This document shows, piece by piece, positions 8,592-13,302 of a stretch of DNA of 18,463 bases (within the stretch, counting starts at the first letter, position 1; every line of letters starts with the position of its first letter). The notes beneath the pieces were generated by a model. It was not told the origin of the DNA. It saw nothing but the letters and a program-made list of their open reading frames with translations, and ran no database searches. The position numbers were made by a program, and so were the translations under genes. Source of the stretch: CAZFIM01 sp964519615 (GTDB lineage Bacteria; Chloroflexota; Dehalococcoidia; GIF9; UBA5629); contig CAZFIM010000049.1 of assembly GCA_964519615.1 (NCBI GenBank), forward strand, positions 1 through 18,463, in the 5' to 3' direction.

Positions 8592-8606
8592 ATTCCTCAC
8601 AGGAAT
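8592..8606 (-). promoter_or_regulatory. Hairpin enclosing the ribosome binding site of the cbiX-cbiC gene
   Basis: On the minus strand ATTCCT-GTG-AGGAAT forms a perfect 6-bp stem with a 3-base loop. Its 3' arm contains AGGA, the only Shine-Dalgarno-like sequence before the cbiXC frame, 5-6 bases from the ATC codon at 8586. It is short and A/T-rich, so the stem is weak; sequestration is an inference. Confidence 0.4.
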
Positions 8607-8628
8607 TTTTTCTCTATTGAACTGGTGG

Positions 8629-9504
8629 TTAGAACATAGTTAGAAGCCGCTCTATCCGGTTGAGGAAAAGAGCCATAACCTGCGGATTGCTCCCAAGTCC
8701 CGTGTCAGCACTGGCTTCCAAACCAAGCTGTGATTTCCATGATTCCGGATCATCTTCTCCCATGACATCGTTCATAATATGATCGCCAGCCGTCAGCATT
8801 ACGGGAATAAATGACACTTTCTTAAGGCCCGTAGCTTTAGCATCAGCCATTGCCTGCTTAAATCCAGGTTTCCCTTCCACAGTAGCGACAAATACGTTTT
8901 TATAGTTCTGGCGTACGATGTCATCAAGAGTCATAAGCGAGGCATTGAACTGCGGTTGATGATCGTTTCCATGGCCGCACAGTATGGTTACCGTATCGCT
9001 GCCTCCGAACTTTGAGGAGAGAATCTTGACGAATTCTTCGATCTCTTCATTATAGACCAGCAGCGGCATTCCCACTTTTACATCAATTCCCCTTGAAGGC
9101 GTTGTTACCACCTCGTAGTATTCCTGCCCGGGAGAGATGTGGATTGGTTGTACCGCGACTTTTGTTTTCCCTTCCTTCAGCATCACACTGTAGAGTTCTT
9201 CTATGGTTAACAGCGGTACTTTACGTTCGAATAATGTCTTCTGTCCGGATTCACGTAATTTATCTACTATCGTCTGTGACGTGAAAGCCCAGCGTACATC
9301 GTAATCCGGGAAACGCTGTAGTACCATTTGATCGAAATCATCAAGATTCTTCTGGGCTTCGGGTACGCTGGTGCCGAACGCAACAATAGCGATAACGGGT
9401 TTCTGATTAGCTGTGGATTTTGTTGTCTGACATCCGGTTAGTGTCATACCCATCACACAAATACAAGCAACGAGCAGCAAACATATTCTAGATTTCGATG
9501 TCAT
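8629..9504 (-). CDS. cbiK: Exported CbiK-type cobaltochelatase lipoprotein
   Basis: This class II chelatase family protein of 291 residues starts with MTSKSRICLLLVACICVMGM and a lipobox LTGC (Cys25), so it should be exported and lipid-anchored. The mature part follows CbiK: IAIVAFGTSVPEAQ, VAVQPIHISPGQEYYEV (H122), ILCGHGNDHQP (H178, H182) and FIPVMLTAGDHIMNDV (H242). The histidines match the metal-site positions known for CbiK. Cytoplasmic CbiK inserts Co2+ into sirohydrochlorin; a periplasmic CbiK from Desulfovibrio is the closest precedent I know for an exported form. The ribosome site AAAGGGG (about 9510-9516) is well placed. It is the first gene of the operon, followed by cbiXC after an interval of 42 bp. 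It may handle cobalt, heme or corrinoid outside the membrane rather than perform the biosynthetic step. Confidence 0.9.
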   Translation of the reverse strand: MTSKSRICLLLVACICVMGMTLTGCQTTKSTANQKPVIAIVAFGTSVPEAQKNLDDFDQMVLQRFPDYDVRWAFTSQTIVDKLRESGQKTLFERKVPLLTIEELYSVMLKEGKTKVAVQPIHISPGQEYYEVVTTPSRGIDVKVGMPLLVYNEEIEEFVKILSSKFGGSDTVTILCGHGNDHQPQFNASLMTLDDIVRQNYKNVFVATVEGKPGFKQAMADAKATGLKKVSFIPVMLTAGDHIMNDVMGEDDPESWKSQLGLEASADTGLGSNPQVMALFLNRIERLLTMF

Positions 9505-9555
9505 TTTATCCCCTTTCTGGACTGAATACCATTTTCAGATTAAGCCCTTTACTTA

Positions 9556-9585
9556 ATTATAAATAAATAACTTGATTATAATCAA
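9556..9585 (-). promoter_or_regulatory. Predicted sigma-70-type promoter of the corrinoid operon
   Basis: On the minus strand TTGATT (9585-9580) and a perfect TATAAT (9561-9556) are 18 bases apart, about 50 bases upstream of the cbiK start codon. The surrounding DNA is very A/T-rich, so chance matches are possible. Confidence 0.55.
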
Positions 9586-9588
9586 GTT
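9569..9588. promoter_or_regulatory. Perfect 20-bp palindrome, candidate operator over the -35 element
   Basis: AACTTGATTATAATCAAGTT reads the same on both strands with no mismatch. It covers the predicted -35 element of the cbiK promoter, a typical repressor position. Its A/T-rich dyad loosely recalls Fur/PerR-type boxes, but no regulator can be named from the sequence. No B12-box or other cobalamin riboswitch pattern was recognised between here and cbiK. Confidence 0.5.
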
Positions 9589-9627
9589 GGCTTTATTATA
9601 ATGATTCGGGGGACGCGAGTCAGTTTA

Positions 9628-9635
9628 AATATATT
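9628..9635. repeat. Left target site duplication of the IS1595 element
   Basis: AATATATT here is repeated exactly at 11647-11654, directly outside the two inverted-repeat ends. Eight bases is the known duplication length for IS1595. Confidence 0.85.
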
Positions 9636-9660
9636 GGCAACTATCCCTTGACTGTATAAG
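9636..9660 (+). repeat. Left terminal inverted repeat of the IS1595 element
   Basis: It begins GGCAACTATCCC and pairs with the right end at 11622-11646, with six mismatches over 25 positions. Its inner half contains the -35 element of the transposase promoter. Confidence 0.85.
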
Positions 9661-9676
9661 TAGTTTATGGTATATT
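9648..9676 (+). promoter_or_regulatory. Transposase promoter
   Basis: TTGACT (9648-9653) and TATATT (9671-9676) are exactly 17 bases apart, a near-consensus sigma-70 arrangement lying partly within the left inverted repeat. The transcript would begin at about 9683, at or just before the GGAGG at 9683-9687. Confidence 0.65.
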
Positions 9677-9696
9677 GTAGCTGGAGGTAACAAGTC

Positions 9697-10629
9697 ATAC
9701 CACCAGCTAAACGGAACAAACCAATAAGAGCCAAGTCTTCGGACTCTCAATACTCCCTTATGGAGTTTATGAAAGAGTATCCCGATGATGCCACATGCCT
9801 TGAATGGTTGTGGCGTAATCGCTATTCTTCTAATGGTACTCATGCATACTGTCCGAAGTGCAAACAGGAACGTGAATTTAAGAGGTATCAAACCAAACAA
9901 CAAAGGCAATCGTGGACTTGTATAGCATGTGGGTATCACATTCATCCTACTGCTGGAACTATTTTCCACAAGTCCTCTACTTCTTTGCATCTTTGGTTCT
10001 ATGCAATGTACCTTATGACTAGCACTCGTTGCGGGATATCCGCTAAACAATTGGAACGAGAACTTGGCGTTACCTATAAAACGGCATGGCGTATGGCCCA
10101 TGAAATACGTGCCGAACTGATGAAACAAGATAATGAACCTCTCTCTGGAACAGTTGAGGCTGATGAAACTTACATTTGTGGTAGAAGACGTGGAGATAAT
10201 AGGGGCCGCCCAGGCACGGAATCTCATAAAACTCCTGTATTCGGCATGGTAGAGCGACAAGGTGCTGTAGTTGTAATGACTGTACCGAACGTTAAGAAAA
10301 CTACTCTTTTGCCTCATGTAGTAGAGCATGTAATCCCTGCCTCTGTTATAAATACTGATGAATTTAAATCGTACAATCAATTGACAAAGCAAGGATACAA
10401 GCATAAGAGGGTTCAACATGCGGAAAAAGTGTACGTAAGCGGGGATGCACACACCAACACTATTGAGGGCTTCTGGTCGCTTCTCAAGAGAGGTATTGAT
10501 GGTGTTTATCATGCCGTCTCGTCTAAGCATCTTCAAGGCTACCTGAATGAGTATTCTTGGCGATATAATCATCGAGACGGCGGGCGTTCGATGTTTGAGG
10601 AGTTACTTCTGAGGACTGTGAGGCGTTGA
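9697..10629 (+). CDS. IS1595-family DDE transposase (start codon ATA; first ATG at 9760)
   Basis: This is the catalytic protein of the element. An N-terminal zinc ribbon (CPKC...CIAC, then GTIFHKSSTSL) is followed by the ISXO2-like DDE domain. Counted from ATG 9760 the acidic residues are D135 (VEADETY), D200 (INTDEF) and E236 (NTIEGFWSLLKRGI). The family motif QYSLMEFMKEYPDD begins before ATG 9760, and the open frame runs back to a TAA at 9688. GGAGG at 9683-9687 is followed 9 bases later by ATA-CCA-CCA-GCT-AAA, where relatives would be expected to have ATG. I therefore place the start at ATA 9697 (310 residues). If ATA is not used, translation would begin at ATG 9760 without a ribosome site and give a 289-residue protein lacking the conserved N-terminus. 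Confidence 0.88.
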   Translation: MPPAKRNKPIRAKSSDSQYSLMEFMKEYPDDATCLEWLWRNRYSSNGTHAYCPKCKQEREFKRYQTKQQRQSWTCIACGYHIHPTAGTIFHKSSTSLHLWFYAMYLMTSTRCGISAKQLERELGVTYKTAWRMAHEIRAELMKQDNEPLSGTVEADETYICGRRRGDNRGRPGTESHKTPVFGMVERQGAVVVMTVPNVKKTTLLPHVVEHVIPASVINTDEFKSYNQLTKQGYKHKRVQHAEKVYVSGDAHTNTIEGFWSLLKRGIDGVYHAVSSKHLQGYLNEYSWRYNHRDGGRSMFEELLLRTVRR

Positions 10630-10731
10630 TTTGTTCGGCTTGGCAATCTTTTTGAGATTTTGCTCGAACTCTTCTTTTGAGGGTACGGGTATCTCGTACC
10701 CCTTGGGAGTTTTTTGTTTTTTCTCTGTCAT
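10603..10731 (-). CDS. Small basic protein of 42 residues, IS1595 cargo
   Basis: The frame begins MTEKKQKTPKGYEIPVP and continues with PSKEEFEQNLKKIAKP; it is lysine-rich and has no signal or membrane segment. A strong Shine-Dalgarno (AAGGAGA, 10736-10742) lies 4-5 bases before the ATG, one of the best in the window, which is why I call it a gene despite its size. A longer frame in the same phase reaches 10848, but it would bury this ribosome site and read antisense through the neighbouring gene. It overlaps the last 27 bases of the transposase tail to tail, and it is divergent from the cargo gene, whose start is 28 bases away. I vaguely recall similar short proteins next to IS1595 elements; the function is unknown. 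Confidence 0.6.
   Translation of the reverse strand: MTEKKQKTPKGYEIPVPSKEEFEQNLKKIAKPNKSTPHSPQK
10681..10716 (+). terminator. Possible terminator after the transposase
   Basis: A perfect 7-bp stem GGGTACG/CGTACCC (10681-10701) is followed after nine bases by TTTTTTGTTTTTT on the plus strand. The offset between stem and T-run is longer than in a classic terminator, and the same bases code for the small minus-strand protein, so this is tentative. Confidence 0.3.
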
Positions 10732-10759
10732 TATTATCTCCTTGGGGATATTGTAACAT

Positions 10760-11590
10760 ATGCATCGACTTGTCGGGCCAAGAGTTAAGATTGAGAGGGC
10801 AAAGGGCCAACTCATAACCTTGGATGAGGCTTTTAAGTGGTTCTTCAAACATAATGTCTATACTGTCACTACCGAGTTTGAGCGAGATACTGGATGCTAT
10901 AGTATAAAGATCAAAGATGCACCCATTCTTCCTACTGAGTGGAGCGTGGTGATTGGGGAGATTGTTCATGACCTCCGTTCCGCTCTTGATATTTTGGCAT
11001 GGCAACTTGCTTGTTCGAATAAACTCACTCCCTACCCTAAAACTGGATTCCCTATTTACCTTGTTGGTAGCACAAAGAGGCGAATTAATGGCAAACTCAT
11101 CCCTCATTTTTGGAGTACTCAGGAAGGCCCTTACATCACCAAAAGCCTCACTAAGAGACATGTGAAAAAAATCGAAACATTTCAACCATACAAGAGAGGG
11201 AATAAGGGAAGGAATTGCCCCCTTTTTCTTCTTCATGAGTTGAATAATACCGATAAACATCGCCTCATCACTGTTTTGGCTACCACTGTTGGAGGATATG
11301 AATTCCAAGGACTCATAGGTGGTGGTTCCAACTTCAAAATAGGGGCACCTTTGTATCCGAATGCAAAAGTTGCCTCTGTTAACCCCCTCCCCGAAGAAGG
11401 TGTTCTCGTTGGTGATTTTGACGGTGGGATTTGGAGACAAAAAGATGTGCAGGTGAATCTCAATATCGCCCCTAGCATACGCTTCGGTGATGGATGCGAT
11501 GCCGTAAAAGGATTTCCAGTCATAAGAACGCTTACTAATATTTCGGATGAAGTCTTTCGCGTAATCGAATCTTTCGCTTGTGATTTCTGA
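10760..11590 (+). CDS. Uncharacterised protein, IS1595 cargo
   Basis: This 276-residue soluble protein lies between the transposase and the right inverted repeat. I see no signal peptide, membrane helix or catalytic motif that I can name. Two blocks look conserved: VVIGEIVHDLRSALDILAWQL (residues 63-83, an amphipathic helix) and LFLLHELNNTDKHRLI (155-170). I recall the pattern LRSALDhLaWQL plus L-x-N-x-DKHR from a widespread family of unnamed proteins, from memory only. An in-frame TAA six bases upstream makes ATG 10760 the first possible start; GGGGATA nine bases before it is a weak ribosome site. A 361-residue minus-strand frame covers the same bases but shows no recognisable pattern. Toxin, defence or regulatory roles are all speculative. 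Confidence 0.72.
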   Translation: MHRLVGPRVKIERAKGQLITLDEAFKWFFKHNVYTVTTEFERDTGCYSIKIKDAPILPTEWSVVIGEIVHDLRSALDILAWQLACSNKLTPYPKTGFPIYLVGSTKRRINGKLIPHFWSTQEGPYITKSLTKRHVKKIETFQPYKRGNKGRNCPLFLLHELNNTDKHRLITVLATTVGGYEFQGLIGGGSNFKIGAPLYPNAKVASVNPLPEEGVLVGDFDGGIWRQKDVQVNLNIAPSIRFGDGCDAVKGFPVIRTLTNISDEVFRVIESFACDF

Positions 11591-11621
11591 TGAATTTATT
11601 ATTTCCAATTAAGTATCCTCC

Positions 11622-11646
11622 CTTCTACAGAGATGGGATACTCGCC
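11622..11646 (-). repeat. Right terminal inverted repeat of the IS1595 element
   Basis: Read on the minus strand it begins GGCGAGTATCCC, matching the left end GGCAACTATCCC. It lies 32 bases after the cargo gene stop and abuts the target duplication. Confidence 0.85.
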
Positions 11647-11654
11647 AATATATT
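11647..11654. repeat. Right target site duplication of the IS1595 element
   Basis: AATATATT, identical to 9628-9635. The 8-mer is itself a palindrome, so it also extends the apparent inverted repeat; the GG ends fix the element boundary. Confidence 0.85.
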
Positions 11655-11861
11655 ATTTGAGTTTCAGAATTGAGATACGAACAAATATCAATATGAATGA
11701 TCAATATTGATAATACAACCGAGATCAGCAAATATCGCCCTTTAATTGGCGGGAGCTTAAATGCTTTACAACGTGGTAGCTGGGATTTTCCCATGCAGGA
11801 AAATCCAATAGTGTGGGAACGTCTTGTTCTCGGGGGAGGTATCTGATAAGTATGTACGTAT
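11655..11861. other. Non-coding stretch with two inverted repeats, downstream of tRNA-Pro
   Basis: No credible gene is seen. TATCAATAT/ATATTGATA (11686-11712, 9-base spacer) and GGATTTTCC/GGAAAATCC (11783-11806, 6-base loop) are perfect 9-bp inverted repeats. The second lies 56 bases past the tRNA 3' end on the minus strand and could mark the transcript end, though no T-tract follows it. Confidence 0.45.
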
Positions 11862-11937
11862 GGTCGGGGTGAGAGGATTTGAACCTCCGACCACCTGAAC
11901 CCCATTCAGGTGCGCTACCAGGCTGCGCTACACCCCG
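11862..11937 (-). tRNA. tRNA-Pro (anticodon GGG)
   Basis: The minus strand folds into a full cloverleaf of 76 bases. The 7-bp acceptor pairs CGGGGTG with CACCCCG, discriminator A is followed by an encoded CCA, the D arm is GCGC...GCGC, the anticodon stem is CCTGA/TCAGG with loop ATGGGGT (anticodon GGG, reading CCC/CCU), and the T arm has TTCAAAT. A possible promoter upstream is TTGAGT-N17-TAACAT, about 20 bases before the 5' end. The IS right end is 207 bases away and does not touch the gene. Confidence 0.95.
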
Positions 11938-11975
11938 TGAATTTCTATCAGACAATATGTTATCATAAGTAGTTG

Positions 11976-12001
11976 CGTGACTCAATTCTGATTGTGTCAC
12001 G
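11976..12001. promoter_or_regulatory. 26-bp dyad between tRNA-Pro and the following operon
   Basis: Arms CGTGAC-T-CAAT and ATTG-T-GTCACG surround a TCTG centre: ten paired positions per side with one mismatch (T opposite T). It ends 26 bases before the GTG start of the next gene and lies in the divergent promoter space of the tRNA. It could be an operator or an mRNA leader stem-loop; it has no T-tract. Confidence 0.4.
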
Positions 12002-12027
12002 GTTTATTATGAATAGAAGGACTTAGC

Positions 12028-13302
12028 GTGGCAAAGAAGCAAAAAAATCAGCAACAGCTTAAACGTGCCCCCACAAAGAAACAGCTTTCCAGAGTTCAGC
12101 AGCAGAAGAAAACTCAGCGTATTATTCTTATCGCTGGCAGTATCTTCCTTGTGTTGGTACTGGCATTTATCGGCTACGGTTATTACAATGAGCAGTACAA
12201 GCCGCACCATTCCACCATTCTAAAAGTGAACGGCGTCTCTTTCAGTATGAATGATTATCTGAAATGGCTGGAAGTATATACCAGCGGGTTGGACCGACGT
12301 CAAGCTACCACTATGGCATCGATCGTCCCCAGTGCCATGATACAGAGCGAAATTATCAGACAGTACGCTCCTGAGTTAGGTTATACCGTGACTGAAGAAG
12401 AGATTGAACAAGGACTAAAGGAAGAAGGGGTAGATGCTTCCGAGATAAATCGTTCGGCCTTTGAAGCGCAATTGCTTTCAGAGAAGCTGCTCGATGGTTA
12501 TTTTGAGCAGCAGGTACCGCTTGCTGATAATCAGGTCAATGCGTTTGCCATGTGTTTGGCAACTTCAACCGATGCTGAAGAGATGAGGGATAGAATTAAT
12601 GGTGGCGAGGATTTCGAAGCGCTGGCGGGTGAATATTCGGTAGAAACTCTGACAAAGTCATTAAAAGGTGAGCTCGGTTGGGTACCTGAAAGCTATCAGC
12701 AGGAGATTTTGGGTAGCCTGAGTGATTCTGTTCTGGCAAAGAACCTCTTTTCGCTCAGTTTGGGGACATTGAGTGAGCCTATCTATGATGATTCAATATC
12801 CAAAGAAGGCGGTTACTGGCTGCTTAAAGTTACTGAGAAGGATGAGGATATTAGCGTGCATGTATACGGCATGTTGCTGGGCAGTGTCCAGCAGGTTGAG
12901 CAGGTGCGTGCGCGACTGGTGTCAGGTGAAGACTTTGCCAAGCTGGCTGGCGAATTATCTCAGGATACAACCAGCAGCGAATACGGTGGTGATCTTGGCT
13001 GGATGCAGAGAGATTACGGAAATACAGCTTTGGTTAATGCGGCATTTGCGCTGGATGAGGGAGATTTAAGTGATCCGGTATACGATGATACTGTTCAGAC
13101 AAAGGGAGGGTACTGGATAATCAAGATACTGGGAAAAGAAGAGAATAGAGCACTGGATCCGGATGTCAGGGATGCATTGAAACAACAGCTATTTCAAGAT
13201 TGGCTCAATGAGAAAATTGAATCAAGCAATATAGAGCAGATGTTAACCGCTCAGCAGCAGGAATGGGCGCTTAACAAAGTTCTTAGCAAAAGCGGAGCAT
13301 GA
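12028..13302 (+). CDS. Membrane-anchored PrsA/SurA-like protein with two degenerate parvulin domains
   Basis: This 424-residue protein has a lysine- and glutamine-rich N-terminus, one membrane anchor (about 31-51), a SurA-N-like helical region (60-165) and two tandem parvulin-like domains (about 171-269 and 276-369). The repeats are clearly related: GGEDFEALAGEYS with SGEDFAKLAGELS, GELGW with GDLGW, LSEPIYDDSISKEGGYW with LSDPVYDDTVQTKGGYW. It should face outward and help fold secreted proteins. Active parvulins have a His in the first strand (HIL) and another in GYH near the end; here these read A174/G281 and W264/W363, so isomerase activity is doubtful. The start is GTG with AGAAGG seven bases upstream. 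It overlaps hom by ATGA. Confidence 0.9.
   Translation: MAKKQKNQQQLKRAPTKKQLSRVQQQKKTQRIILIAGSIFLVLVLAFIGYGYYNEQYKPHHSTILKVNGVSFSMNDYLKWLEVYTSGLDRRQATTMASIVPSAMIQSEIIRQYAPELGYTVTEEEIEQGLKEEGVDASEINRSAFEAQLLSEKLLDGYFEQQVPLADNQVNAFAMCLATSTDAEEMRDRINGGEDFEALAGEYSVETLTKSLKGELGWVPESYQQEILGSLSDSVLAKNLFSLSLGTLSEPIYDDSISKEGGYWLLKVTEKDEDISVHVYGMLLGSVQQVEQVRARLVSGEDFAKLAGELSQDTTSSEYGGDLGWMQRDYGNTALVNAAFALDEGDLSDPVYDDTVQTKGGYWIIKILGKEENRALDPDVRDALKQQLFQDWLNEKIESSNIEQMLTAQQQEWALNKVLSKSGA

Larger units (their letters stand above)
9636..11646 (+). mobile_element. IS1595-family insertion sequence with cargo genes, complete
   Basis: The element is 2011 bp, bounded by 25-bp imperfect inverted repeats that both begin GGC and share TATCCC (19 of 25 positions identical), and flanked by the 8-bp duplication AATATATT. 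It contains a transposase with intact catalytic residues, a 42-residue minus-strand ORF and a 276-residue ORF after the transposase. IS1595-family members often carry passenger genes, which fits the length, well above the roughly 1 kb of a simple element. It sits between the corrinoid operon promoter and tRNA-Pro and interrupts no visible gene. Matching target duplications argue for insertion as a unit, probably not ancient. Confidence 0.88.

Noticed and set aside
8592..8612. Plus-strand terminator (ATTCCT-CAC-AGGAAT followed by TTTTTT)
   Set aside because: It has terminator shape on the plus strand, but no plus-strand gene is transcribed here; the minus-strand reading is more relevant.
9505..9635. 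Cobalamin riboswitch upstream of cbiK
   Set aside because: I looked for a B12-box-like core and the usual long leader on the minus strand; the leader is only about 50 bases after the predicted promoter and shows no such element.
9628..9660. Inverted repeats starting at AATATATT rather than GGC
   Set aside because: AATATATT is self-complementary, so it appears as part of the inverted repeat; as a direct repeat of 8 bp it fits the IS1595 target duplication instead.
9625..10572. Minus-strand open frame of 315 codons antisense to the transposase
   Set aside because: It mirrors the transposase, lacks any recognisable motif and spans the IS left end; the plus-strand protein has a clear DDE fold pattern.
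10603..10848. 81-codon version of the small minus-strand IS gene
   Set aside because: The 39 extra codons lie upstream of a very strong ribosome site and read antisense into the cargo gene start; the 42-residue version is preferred.
10523..11608. Minus-strand open frame of 361 codons over the cargo gene
   Set aside because: It is longer than the plus-strand gene but low in recognisable pattern, overlaps the transposase end, and has no convincing ribosome site. The plus frame has coherent conserved-looking blocks.
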